Of a stretch of DNA of 22,392 nucleotides, positions 1 to 6,930 are shown one piece after another. Source of the DNA: JBGCEZ01 sp045106735 (GTDB taxonomy: Bacteria > Planctomycetota > Phycisphaerae > Phycisphaerales > SM1A02); contig JBGCEZ010000019.1 of NCBI GenBank assembly GCA_045106735.1, forward strand, positions 1 through 22,392, read 5' to 3'. Positions within the stretch are counted from its first letter, which is position 1, and every line of letters starts with the position of its first letter. The notes beneath the pieces were generated by a model. It was not told the DNA's origin, made no database searches, and was given only the letters and a program-made list of their open reading frames with translations. The translations under genes and the position numbers were made by a program.

Positions 1-1
1 C

Positions 2-178
2 CTGGAAGTCGACCCGGACTACCACTATGCGGCCTACCACCAAGCCCGAACGCTCGACGCGGCCGGGCGGACGGACGATGCGATCGCCGCGGCCCGCGCC
101 CAGCTCCCCCGCGCCCAAGCGGCCGGCGACGGCAAGGCCGCCGGCGAACTGGCCGCCCTGATCGACGAGCTCGAATGA
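2..178 (+). CDS. C-terminal end of a TPR-like protein (partial)
   Basis: An open frame enters from the left edge and ends at TGA 176-178, giving 58 residues. The visible part is helical and Ala-rich, with segments such as YHQARTLDAAGRTDDAIAAA that have the spacing of a tetratricopeptide helix pair (A..L...G..DEAI..). The stop overlaps the ATG of the next gene (ATGA, 175-178), so the two are probably translationally coupled. TPR assignment rests on one repeat only, and the function cannot be told from this fragment. Confidence 0.6.
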   Translation: MEVDPDYHYAAYHQARTLDAAGRTDDAIAAARAQLPRAQAAGDGKAAGELAALIDELE

Positions 179-873
179 AGCCGCCGTCGCCTCAGCCCGA
201 AACATCCGACGGTTCGCCAGCTTCGGCCGACGCGACCGACGCGCCCACCGCCACCGCCCGTGCGCTCGCCGATGCCCAGCGCCGGCTGGCTCGCCGCCCG
301 TGGCCGTCGGCCGAGTTGCGGAGCGCGCTGATCCGAGCGGGACACACCGACGACGCTGTCGACACCGCGATCGAGACGGCGATCGGCGCTGGCTGGCTCG
401 ATGACGCAGCGGCGGCCCGGGGGCACGCAGAATCCTTGATCGCCCGCGGCGCTGCCGATCCCGCGTGGATCGAGTCGAGGCTCGCCGCCCGATCCATCGA
501 CCCAGATCTCGCGGCCAACGTCGCCCGCCAAGTCGTGCCCGACCGACAGTCGGCGGTCGATGCCGCGGTGGCCAGCGCCATCGCCCGGCTCGGACCACGA
601 GATCGAGTCGACGTTCAAAGCCCCGAGCCACGCTCCGGCGGCCCGACCGCGGCCGCCGCCACGCGCATCGCCCGCCGGCTGGCCGGTCGCGGGTTCGACC
701 AAGACGCCATCCTCACCGCCTTCGATCGCGCCGGCGTTCGCTGGGACGATCTCATGCGGGCTTCGTCCGCGACACGCGGCGGGCGGGGCGGCGACGTGGT
801 CGCTGGCGAGGTTTCTGGGGAAGTTTCGCCGAGCCCGGCGGACGAGGCGGACCCGCCCGCACCGGACTTCTGA
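175..873 (+). CDS. recX: RecX-family regulatory protein
   Basis: The product is 232 residues. RecX proteins bind RecA filaments and modulate recombinase activity in the cytoplasm. The family pattern is visible: an ALADAQRRLARRPWPSAELR helix start near residue 30, then a GWLDD turn near residue 73 (family G-[YF]-L-[DN]-D), a basic helix with IARGAADPAWIESRLAARSI near residues 88-107, and a weaker third three-helix repeat around residues 160-195 (RIARRLAGRGFDQDAI). RecX is normally 150-270 residues. The start ATG overlaps the stop of the upstream gene. The N-terminal 25 residues and C-terminal 35 residues are low-complexity and poorly conserved in character. No recA is in the window, so the link to RecA is family knowledge, not context. 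Confidence 0.75.
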   Translation: MKPPSPQPETSDGSPASADATDAPTATARALADAQRRLARRPWPSAELRSALIRAGHTDDAVDTAIETAIGAGWLDDAAAARGHAESLIARGAADPAWIESRLAARSIDPDLAANVARQVVPDRQSAVDAAVASAIARLGPRDRVDVQSPEPRSGGPTAAAATRIARRLAGRGFDQDAILTAFDRAGVRWDDLMRASSATRGGRGGDVVAGEVSGEVSPSPADEADPPAPDF

Positions 874-930
874 CCGAACGTCGCTCGGGGGCGGCCGGCG
901 CCATTTGGTTCCTGCCTTGGCACGGAAACC

Positions 931-1045
931 ACTCGCCCGCCCGTGCCTCTGTCTTGCTCTCGCCCTCGCCTTTGCGTTTTCCCTCGCCCGTGCCCTGGTC
1001 CTCGTTCCTGCCCCGCTCTTCCGCCTGCCCCCACGCCCGGCCGTC
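931..1045. repeat. pyrimidine-rich degenerate repeat spacer
   Basis: The spacer between the RecX-like gene and the rhodanese gene is a run of variations on ctcgccc, cctcgcc and cgtgccc. It is almost purine-free on the plus strand apart from G in CG steps. Reading frames run through it but carry only low-complexity sequence. It resembles other spacers in this window (1491-1590, 4679-4732, 6971-7026). Confidence 0.5.
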
Positions 1046-1080
1046 GCACCCAACGCCTTCTCGAATCCGCCGGAATCATC

Positions 1081-1428
1081 ATGTCCCACCCCAACGAACA
1101 TCCGCTCGAAGTCACCACCGATGATGTCCATCGAGCGATGGCCGCCGCCGATCCGCCGCTGCTGCTGGATTGCCGGACCGCGGGCGAACGCGAGACGGCG
1201 TCCATCGATCCCAGCATTCACGTCCCCATGGACGAACTGGGCCCCCGCTTCGAGGAACTGCAGGCCGTCGTCCCGGCCAGCGGCGTCGTCGTCTACTGCC
1301 ACCACGGAGTGCGATCGCTCCGGGTCACCCACGCCCTTCGGCGGGCTGGCATGGACGCGGTGAGCTCGATGTCCGGCGGAATCGACGCTTGGAGTGTCGC
1401 CATCGATCCGTTAATCCCGCGATACTGA
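1081..1428 (+). CDS. single-domain rhodanese sulfurtransferase-like protein
   Basis: The product is 115 residues, the length of a stand-alone rhodanese domain (GlpE/PspE type). These cytoplasmic proteins move sulfane sulfur through a cysteine persulfide. The active-site loop is CHHGVRS, with the nucleophile at Cys73 after the strand VVVYC, matching the family C-x-x-G-x-R loop. The N-terminal DCRTAGER (residues 30-37, family D-x-R-x-x-x-E) and the HVPMDEL element (H-I-P-x-A/D) are also present, and the C-terminal SGGIDAW matches the family GG-x-x-x-W. The ATG at 1081 is chosen because the domain begins right after it. The frame is open back to a GTG at 943, but that stretch is low-complexity. 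The physiological sulfur acceptor cannot be inferred. Confidence 0.85.
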   Translation: MSHPNEHPLEVTTDDVHRAMAAADPPLLLDCRTAGERETASIDPSIHVPMDELGPRFEELQAVVPASGVVVYCHHGVRSLRVTHALRRAGMDAVSSMSGGIDAWSVAIDPLIPRY

Positions 1429-1490
1429 AACCGCACGATCTCGTCGCCGTGGCCCGCCGCCGCTTCCCCCCCTCGTCGTCCGCTCTCTGT

Positions 1491-1590
1491 CCGTCACCCG
1501 TCCGCCGTCACCCGTCCGCCGTTCGCCGTTCGACCGCCATTCGTCCGCCGCTCGTCCGCCGCTCGTCCGCCATTCGACCGTCATTCGTCC
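1491..1590. repeat. degenerate tandem repeats upstream of cdsA
   Basis: A 14-base unit CCGTCACCCGTCCG occurs twice in tandem (1491-1504, 1505-1518). It is followed by decaying units built on TCGTCCGCC and CCATTCG, including two adjacent copies of CTCGTCCGCCG. The block lies between the rhodanese stop and the likely cdsA start. The cdsA frame stays open through it, which makes the cdsA start ambiguous. Confidence 0.7.
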
Positions 1591-1604
1591 TCCGGGAACC
1601 TCGC

Positions 1605-2549
1605 GTGCTGCGCTACCGACTGATCACCGGGCCGATCCTCATCATCTTCCTCCTGGCCGCCGTCTGGCTCGACGAGCGACTTGGCGGCCCCGGACTGGCC
1701 CGGCCGGACGCCTTGGGCGCCCCGCTGCGCACCGCCGACGGCGAACCGGTCGCCAGCGGCGTCATTCCCGCCGGGACCATTCTGCTCGGCATCGGCGTTT
1801 TGGCGATGTCCTTCGCCGCCACGGAAATCGCCGCCGTGCTCCGGGCGCTTGGCGCCCGCGCGAGCGTTCCCCTGCTGATCATCGCCGCATGGGCCGGCGT
1901 CGTGCTCCCGTGGGCCGGCCCGCTGATGGCCCGCCCCGGCGCGGTCAGTGCCGCCGCCGCGACCGTGCCCGTTGCCCTCGTCGCGTGCACGCTGCTCGCC
2001 GCCACGCGCGGCCGGCGCACCGATGGCGCGACCCTCGCCGCCGCCGGGACCGTGTTCACGTTCGCCTACCCGGGGCTGGCCGTCGGCATGCTGCTGGCCA
2101 TCCGGCACGAACATTCCGCGTGGTGGATCGTCGGCATCGTCATGACGACCAAGAGTTGCGACATCGGCGCGTACTTCACCGGGACCTCGATCGGCCGCCG
2201 CAAACTGATCCCCTGGCTCAGCCCGGGCAAGACGTGGGAAGGCTTGGCCGGCGGCGTGCTGACCGCCGCCGCGGTCGGCGCCGGTCTGGCCGCCCTCTCG
2301 ACCCGGCTGCCGATGGCCGGCGACCACGTCCCGGTGCTGGCCGGCGCGGTCGTGGGCGCGATCCTCGGCGGGGTCGGCCAGTTGGGCGATCTGGCCATGA
2401 GCCTGCTCAAACGAGACGCCGGAATCAAGGACGCCGGCCGCGTCCTTCCCGGGATGGGCGGCGTGATGGACGTCTTGGATTCGCCGGCCATGGTCGCCCC
2501 ACTGGCTTATTGGCTGGTCCCAATCGCCGCGGGCCTCGGAGGCGGCTGA
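1605..2549 (+). CDS. cdsA: phosphatidate cytidylyltransferase
   Basis: CdsA is an integral membrane enzyme that makes CDP-diacylglycerol from phosphatidate and CTP, the precursor of phosphatidylglycerol and related lipids. The 314-residue product starts with a membrane segment, contains several more, and has the family elements DIGAYFTG, a GRRKL-x-PWLSPGKTWEG stretch, and the C-terminal signature beginning SLLKRDAGIKDAGRVLPG (Ser about residue 266), followed by MGGVMDVLDS. The PROSITE pattern expects H-G-G and D-R in this last part, whereas here they are M-G-G (Met284) and D-V. The GTG start at 1605 is chosen because homology-like sequence begins at once (VLRYRLITG). There is no in-frame ATG before the second membrane helix, and GTG 1449 is the alternative. 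The stop TGA at 2547-2549 overlaps an ATG at 2549. Confidence 0.85.
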   Translation: MLRYRLITGPILIIFLLAAVWLDERLGGPGLARPDALGAPLRTADGEPVASGVIPAGTILLGIGVLAMSFAATEIAAVLRALGARASVPLLIIAAWAGVVLPWAGPLMARPGAVSAAAATVPVALVACTLLAATRGRRTDGATLAAAGTVFTFAYPGLAVGMLLAIRHEHSAWWIVGIVMTTKSCDIGAYFTGTSIGRRKLIPWLSPGKTWEGLAGGVLTAAAVGAGLAALSTRLPMAGDHVPVLAGAVVGAILGGVGQLGDLAMSLLKRDAGIKDAGRVLPGMGGVMDVLDSPAMVAPLAYWLVPIAAGLGGG

Positions 2550-2644
2550 TGCGCAGAATGCCCACACGGCTGCGCGGCGCACTGCTTCTTGCCGTCGGCC
2601 TTGCTATATTCGGCGGTCCGAGACCCGTGTCACCGACGAACTGA
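2549..2644 (+). CDS. possible small ORF (31 residues) overlapping the end of cdsA
   Basis: ATG 2549 overlaps the cdsA stop (TGATG), a common coupling arrangement. The peptide has a basic start (MRRMPTRLRG) and a short hydrophobic stretch (ALLLAVGLAIFGG), then ends at TGA 2644. I recognise no family. The AT-rich hexamer TATATT at 2605-2610 inside it could instead be a -10 element for the downstream zinc-ribbon gene, though no convincing -35 lies at 16-18 bases. Either reading is weak. Confidence 0.2.
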   Translation: MRRMPTRLRGALLLAVGLAIFGGPRPVSPTN

Positions 2645-2820
2645 GGAATGGGCCGTTCTCGAGCCCACCCCAAGGCGGTACACGTCGTCCCATCGACCGA
2701 TCGCGTCATCCGTCCAGAACGCCGTTCTGACCGCATGGCTCGCCCACCGGTCGCGACTCGCATGCCCCGCTCTTCTGCCCGCCCTGCTTCCTGACCCCCG
2801 CCTGTACGGAGCCTCGCCCG

Positions 2821-3573
2821 ATGCCGCTGATGGACAGCTTGCTCAAGCTTCACCGTGTGGACGCCCAGGTGCGTGGTCTTCGTTCGCGGCTCGACTCTTC
2901 GGAACGATACCTGCGTCAGCAGCAGACCCAGCTCGATCAGTTGACCGGCCGGCTCGAAGAACTCACGACGCGGCGCAAGCAGATGCAAGCCCGCATCTCC
3001 GCCTTCGAAACTGAAGGCGGTGGACTCGACGAGCGGATCGAGAAGTTCCGCGGAGACCTGAACAACGCGGCGAACACCAAGCAGTACCAAGCGGTGCTCA
3101 CCGAAGTTGAGACGGTGAAGAACCGGCGGAAGGAAATCGACGACCAGACCATCCAGGAGATGGAAGGCGTTGAGTCATTGGCCGCCGAGATCACGCAGCT
3201 CGAAACCGACGTCGCCGAACGCACCACGCTTCGCGATGCGGCCCAGGCCCAGCGCGACGAGCGGGCCGGCGAAGTCAGCGGCCGACTGACCGAACTCGAA
3301 CAAGAACGCACCGACGCCGCGGGCGCCGTGCCGGGCGAAGCCCTGCGCGTCTTTGACAACGCCGCCGACCTGCACGACGGCGAAGCGATGGCCTCGGTCG
3401 AAGAGGTGAGCCGGCGTCACCGCGAGTATGCCTGCGGCGAGTGCCACATGCACCTGCCGTTCGAGCTGGTGGCCAACCTGATGGGCACCGTCAACCACGC
3501 GGTGCAATGCACCAACTGCAAGCGCATCCTCTTCCTGGAAGAGGAAACCCGCGGCGCGCTCGCCCCCAAGTAA
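2821..3573 (+). CDS. coiled-coil protein with C-terminal C4 zinc ribbon (COG1579/DUF164 type)
   Basis: The product is 250 residues, the usual length for this widespread but poorly understood bacterial family. Residues 1-190 are an almost continuous charged coiled coil rich in E, Q, R and L, with the family landmark NNAANTKQYQAVLTEVETVK near residues 80-100. The C-terminus is a zinc ribbon with Cys205-x2-Cys208 (ACGECH) and Cys230-x2-Cys233 (QCTNCK), separated by 21 residues. The start ATG 2821 is preceded by ACGGAG at a usable distance, and the coiled coil begins immediately. Role: structurally a coiled-coil adaptor with a zinc knob, and no reaction can be assigned. It converges on nrdR, with a 134-base spacer of degenerate TCGCT-type repeats (3574-3707) and no clear terminator. 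Confidence 0.85.
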   Translation: MPLMDSLLKLHRVDAQVRGLRSRLDSSERYLRQQQTQLDQLTGRLEELTTRRKQMQARISAFETEGGGLDERIEKFRGDLNNAANTKQYQAVLTEVETVKNRRKEIDDQTIQEMEGVESLAAEITQLETDVAERTTLRDAAQAQRDERAGEVSGRLTELEQERTDAAGAVPGEALRVFDNAADLHDGEAMASVEEVSRRHREYACGECHMHLPFELVANLMGTVNHAVQCTNCKRILFLEEETRGALAPK

Positions 3574-3707
3574 GCAGCGCCGTTGGCGGTGTGCCGCGGC
3601 GTTTCGCGCGGCCCGTCTGGCATGACATCACTCGGTTTCGCTTGGTATCGCTCGGCGTGGCCTGATCCCTCGTGATCTGGCCTGCCGTGCCATGCCCTCG
3701 CCCGACG

Positions 3708-4232
3708 TCAGCCGCGTGCACCATTCGGTGACGACGGCGCGTCAGGAAAGAGCGCGGGCTGATCGGCGGACGGACCAACGAAACGGTCCAGTCGACGAAT
3801 CTCTTCGTTCATCTCTTCCACCGACGCGAACGCGTAGTACTCGCTGGCGAACCGCAGGTAGACGATCTCGTCCAACTCGCGGAGCTTGGTCGCCACGCGC
3901 CGGCCGATTTCGCGGCTCGGCACCTCGCGCTCGAACTCCTGGTGCAGCTCTTCTTCCAGGTCGTGGATGATCGCGAGCTTTCGCGACTCCTCGATCGCCC
4001 GCTTGCCACAGGCGGCCTGGATTCCGGCGAGGATCTTCTGGCCGTCGAACGGAATGCGGGTGCCGTCGCGCTTGACCACCGTCAGCCGCCGGGCCTTTTC
4101 CACGCGTTCGTAGGTGGTGAACCGCTTGGTGCAATTGCCGCAGGTTCGGCGGCGGCGAATGGCCTCGCCGCCCTCGGCCGCCCGGCTGTCGATCACGCGA
4201 TCCTCGTCGGCGCCACAGTACGGACAGATCAT
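3708..4232 (-). CDS. nrdR: transcriptional repressor NrdR
   Basis: NrdR is a zinc-finger/ATP-cone repressor that senses ATP/dATP and binds NrdR boxes before ribonucleotide reductase genes. The 174-residue product has the zinc ribbon MICPYC (Cys3, Cys6) and TCGNC (Cys31, Cys34), then the RFTTYER stretch and an ATP cone from about residue 50 (VVKRDGTRIPFD, family V-x-K-[RS]-D-G-x-x-x-x-F-D). The MICPYC start at 4232 is the family's standard N-terminus, and the frame is open upstream without homology. Members are usually about 150-160 residues. This one has a roughly 20-residue Pro/Ser-rich tail (ADQPALFPDAPSSPNG). No nrdA/nrdJ is nearby, and I find no good tandem NrdR box in the 225-base spacer to the thrS promoter, so autoregulation is not supported. 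Confidence 0.95.
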   Translation of the reverse strand: MICPYCGADEDRVIDSRAAEGGEAIRRRRTCGNCTKRFTTYERVEKARRLTVVKRDGTRIPFDGQKILAGIQAACGKRAIEESRKLAIIHDLEEELHQEFEREVPSREIGRRVATKLRELDEIVYLRFASEYYAFASVEEMNEEIRRLDRFVGPSADQPALFPDAPSSPNGARG

Positions 4233-4316
4233 GGAGCAGCACCGTTCAAGCGATGGGGTCGAAATCAGCGGGCGGAGCGCCGATGGAGGCCAGTCGAAGC
4301 CGGCGGCGTGAGCACA

Positions 4317-4358
4317 TCTTGGGGACGAATCGGCCCGAAGGCGGCCTTGGCCCCAAGA
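4317..4358. repeat. 8-base inverted repeat between nrdR and thrS leader
   Basis: TCTTGGGG (4317-4324) and CCCCAAGA (4351-4358) are perfect reverse complements around a 26-base centre that itself contains short GGCC complements. It lies 85 bases upstream of the nrdR start and 65 bases upstream of the thrS-side -35 element. It could be an operator or a stem in the nrdR 5' leader, and nothing in the sequence decides which. Confidence 0.35.
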
Positions 4359-4422
4359 AAGTGTAGTGGAGAGACTCGGCGGCCGGCGGACGGTCCGCGG
4401 GCCAGGCCTCGGCGGCCAATTG

Positions 4423-4450
4423 TTGACAGCCGCGGCCACGGCCGTATCTT
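4423..4450 (+). promoter_or_regulatory. sigma-70-type promoter of the thrS leader
   Basis: A perfect -35 hexamer TTGACA (4423-4428) is separated by 16 bases from TATCTT (4445-4450), a 4/6 match to TATAAT keeping the first TA and last T. This is the best consensus promoter I find in the window and stands out in GC-rich surroundings. Transcription would be expected to start near 4457-4458, which coincides with the ATG of the threonine-rich ORF. Confidence 0.7.
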
Positions 4451-4457
4451 CGCCGCC

Positions 4458-4517
4458 ATGGCCCGGCCCACGTCCACCACGACGACGACTTCCCAGACCA
4501 CGCTGGCGACCCACTGA
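4458..4517 (+). CDS. threonine-rich leader peptide upstream of thrS (putative)
   Basis: The ORF encodes MARPTSTTTTTSQTTLATH and stops at TGA 4515-4517. Nine of nineteen codons are threonine (ACG five times, ACC three times, ACT once), including five in a row at 4476-4490 and a pair at 4497-4502. It lies 7 bases downstream of the TATCTT -10 element, so the mRNA would begin at or next to the ATG, which means leaderless initiation without a Shine-Dalgarno. The next gene, 304 bases downstream, is threonyl-tRNA synthetase. A run of codons for the amino acid whose charging the downstream enzyme controls is the hallmark of ribosome-mediated attenuation. Alternative: a chance ORF over an (ACG)n simple repeat, since this genome's spacers are full of short repeats. 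Confidence 0.55.
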   Translation: MARPTSTTTTTSQTTLATH

Positions 4518-4651
4518 GTCGCCCGGCCGCTGCCTCCACGCTCCCCCCGGATCCCTCCCCCATTCGGTCAACGGCACGAGGCCACGGCCCGCCCGCCGCG
4601 GTGGCCGGTCTGGCCTCGATCGTCCGATCTGTCCCGCTGGGCCATCGGCCC
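4505..4651 (+). promoter_or_regulatory. candidate attenuator structure in the thrS leader
   Basis: Four pairings can be traced. (1) GGCGAC 4505-4510 with GTCGCC 4518-4523, with the leader stop codon in the 7-base loop. (2) CGAGGCCA 4577-4584 with TGGCCTCG 4611-4618, continued inside by CGGCC 4585-4589 with GGCCG 4603-4607. (3) CCGGCC 4523-4528 with GGCCGG 4603-4608, which excludes the inner part of pairing 2 and competes with the end of pairing 1. (4) GGGCC 4639-4643 with GGCCC 4647-4651. Mutually exclusive pairings tied to the leader stop codon resemble attenuator logic. There is no U-run after any stem, so if termination occurs it may not be a classical intrinsic terminator. The GC-rich context makes chance complementarity easy, so the exact fold is uncertain. 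Confidence 0.35.
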
Positions 4652-4678
4652 GACGCCTTCCGCCTGCCTTCCGCCCGC

Positions 4679-4732
4679 CTGACCGACTGACCGACTGACC
4701 GACTGACCGTCCGCCCGACCGCCCGACCTCTC
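4679..4732. repeat. 8-base tandem repeats before thrS
   Basis: The unit CTGACCGA occurs almost four times in perfect tandem at 4679-4709. It passes directly into two tandem copies of another 8-base unit, CGCCCGAC. The block is pyrimidine-biased and lies 90-140 bases before the thrS start, downstream of the candidate attenuator stems. Confidence 0.8.
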
Positions 4733-4821
4733 GCCCGACCCCGTCCGCCAGTCCTCTCGCTTGCCGCCCGCCTGCTGTCCCGCACCTCTTTCTGGCCGAA
4801 CCGCCACTCGGAACCCGCCCC

Positions 4822-6930
4822 ATGCCCGCCATCACCTTGCCCGACGGTTCGGTCCGTCAGTTCGACGGTCCTGTCTCCCCGGCTGATGTGGCCGCTGACA
4901 TTTCGCCCGGCCTCGCCCGCGTGGCCGTTGGAGCCCGGGTCGACGGCGAACTCGTCGACCTCGACCACGTCATGGCCGCCGACGCGTCGATCGCCCTGAT
5001 CACCGCCGTGCCGGGCAAGGAAGCGGATCCCGACGCCCTGTTCCTCATTCGCCATTCCGCCGCCCACGTGATGGCCGAGGCGATCCAGCGAATCGTGCCC
5101 GAGGCGCAGCTCGTCTACGGCCCGCCGGTGGACCAGGGCTTCTACTACGACATCGCGGTTCCCGACGACCGGCCGCTCTCAAGCGATGACTTTGAGGCGA
5201 TCGAGCGCGAGATCAAGGCGATCATCAAGGAAGACCGGCCGTTCACCCGTTACGGGATGAACACCGGCGAGGGCCTCGAGAAGCTGAAGGCCGAGGGCAG
5301 CAAGTACAAGCTCGACAACGCCGAACGGGCGATCGAGGCCGGCTCCGACGAACTCACCTGGTACGCCACCGGGACCCCCGGCGAACACTGGGAAGACCTG
5401 TGCCGCGGCCCCCACGTCCCGAGCACCGGTCGCATCGGCGCGGTCAAGCTGATGACCATCGCGGCAAGCTATTGGCACGGCGACGCCAACTCCGACCGCC
5501 TCACCCGCGTGTACGGCACCGCATTCGTCGACAAGAAGCAGCTCAAGCGTCACCTGGAAGCCCTGGAAGAAGCTCGCAAGCGCGACCACCGCGTCGTTGG
5601 CAAGCATCTTCAGTTGTTCCACGTCGACGACCGCGTGGGCCAGGGCCTGATCCTGTGGACGCCCAACGGTTCCGTCGTCCGCAAGGAACTCCAGGCGTTC
5701 ATCGGTACCGAGCTGGCCAAGCAGGGATACAGCGAGGTCTTCACGCCGCACGTCGGCAAGCTCGACCTGTACCGCACCAGTGGCCACTTCCCGTACTACG
5801 CCGACAGCCAGTATCCGCCGATCGTCGAGCGCGAGACCATGGAGCTGCTGGCCAAGGAAGGCTGCAGCTGCGCCGAACTTGGCAACCGGCTCAAGGATGG
5901 CGACGTCGACGGTTACCTGCTGAAGCCGATGAACTGCCCGCACCACATTGCGATCTACGCCTCGCAGCAACGGAGCTACCGCGACCTGCCGGTGCGGCTG
6001 GCGGAGTTCGGCACCGTGTACCGCTGGGAGCAGTCGGGTGAGGTCCACGGGATGACCCGCGTCCGCGGCTTCACCCAGGACGACGCACACCTCTTCTGCA
6101 CCGAAGATCAGGTGGCCGAAGAACTGCAGGGCTGCCTGCACCTCGTCAAGGTGATCTTTGGCGCGCTCGGCATGACCGACTACCGCGTCCGGGTTGGCCT
6201 GCGCGATCCGGACTCCAGCAAGTACACCGGCGATCCGGCCAACTGGGACCGGGCGGAAGCGGCCTGCCGTGACGCCGCCCAGAGCCTTGGCGTGGAGTTC
6301 AGCGAAGAGCCGGGCGAGGCCGCGTTCTACGGGCCGAAGATCGACTTCGTGGTGAAGGATGTCGTCGGCCGCGAATGGCAACTCGGCACGGTGCAGGTGG
6401 ACTACAACCTGCCCGAGCGCTTCGACCTGAGCTACATCGGGGCCGACAACCAGACCCACCGGCCGGTCATGATCCACCGGGCTCCGTTCGGTTCGATGGA
6501 ACGATTCATCGGCGTCTTGATTGAACACTTCGCCGGCGCGTTCCCCACGTGGCTCGCCCCCGAGCAGGTCCGCGTGTTGTCGATCAGCGAGAAGAGCGCG
6601 GACTACGCCGAGCGCGTGCACGACCGGCTGGCCGCCGCCGGCGTTCGCTCGGTGCTGGATACCGGCGACGAACGCATCCAGGGCAAGATCCGCGTGGCCG
6701 CCGACATGAAGGTGCCCTACCTCTTCGTGGTGGGCCCCCGCGACGCCGAGCACGACGCGGTCAGCGTCCGGGCCCGCGGCCTCACCAAGGACCTGGGCCA
6801 AGCCGGGCTCGACGAAGCCGTGGCCGGCCTGGTGGAAGAAGTCCGCACCCGCGGCCGGCAGAGCCTCGTCAGCCGGCTGTTCCCCGAAGCCGCCGCGGCG
6901 ATGGAGGCTGGAGCCACCGCGGACCGATGA
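4822..6930 (+). CDS. thrS: threonyl-tRNA synthetase
   Basis: This cytoplasmic class II synthetase charges tRNA-Thr. The 702-residue product has an N-terminal TGS domain (about 1-63, ITLPDGS), then the N2 editing domain with HSAAH (His78, His82) and CRGPH (Cys194, His198), so serine proofreading should be intact. The catalytic core follows, with zinc ligands Cys372 (MNCPHH), His423 (DDAH) and His552 (VMIHRA), motif 2 around YRWEQSGEVHG, motif 3 GSMERFIG, and an anticodon-binding domain from about residue 575. It is longer than the 642-residue E. coli enzyme, partly through an insertion near residues 343-365 (KEGCSCAELGNRLKDGDVDG). No Shine-Dalgarno precedes ATG 4822, and the TGS homology starts there. 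It lies downstream of a threonine-rich leader ORF and upstream of infC, a gene order shared with E. coli. Confidence 0.97.
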   Translation: MPAITLPDGSVRQFDGPVSPADVAADISPGLARVAVGARVDGELVDLDHVMAADASIALITAVPGKEADPDALFLIRHSAAHVMAEAIQRIVPEAQLVYGPPVDQGFYYDIAVPDDRPLSSDDFEAIEREIKAIIKEDRPFTRYGMNTGEGLEKLKAEGSKYKLDNAERAIEAGSDELTWYATGTPGEHWEDLCRGPHVPSTGRIGAVKLMTIAASYWHGDANSDRLTRVYGTAFVDKKQLKRHLEALEEARKRDHRVVGKHLQLFHVDDRVGQGLILWTPNGSVVRKELQAFIGTELAKQGYSEVFTPHVGKLDLYRTSGHFPYYADSQYPPIVERETMELLAKEGCSCAELGNRLKDGDVDGYLLKPMNCPHHIAIYASQQRSYRDLPVRLAEFGTVYRWEQSGEVHGMTRVRGFTQDDAHLFCTEDQVAEELQGCLHLVKVIFGALGMTDYRVRVGLRDPDSSKYTGDPANWDRAEAACRDAAQSLGVEFSEEPGEAAFYGPKIDFVVKDVVGREWQLGTVQVDYNLPERFDLSYIGADNQTHRPVMIHRAPFGSMERFIGVLIEHFAGAFPTWLAPEQVRVLSISEKSADYAERVHDRLAAAGVRSVLDTGDERIQGKIRVAADMKVPYLFVVGPRDAEHDAVSVRARGLTKDLGQAGLDEAVAGLVEEVRTRGRQSLVSRLFPEAAAAMEAGATADR

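Noticed and set aside
2715..2729. CAGAAC-gcc-GTTCTG, LexA-box-like palindrome
   Set aside because: The Gram-positive-type LexA site needs GAAC-N4-GTTC. Here the spacer is three bases, and the downstream gene is not a known SOS gene.
4233..4835. N-terminal extension of nrdR to 4835
   Set aside because: The frame is open, but NrdR always begins M-x-C-P-x-C. The extension would read through the thrS promoter and repeat spacers in Arg/Gly-rich sequence.
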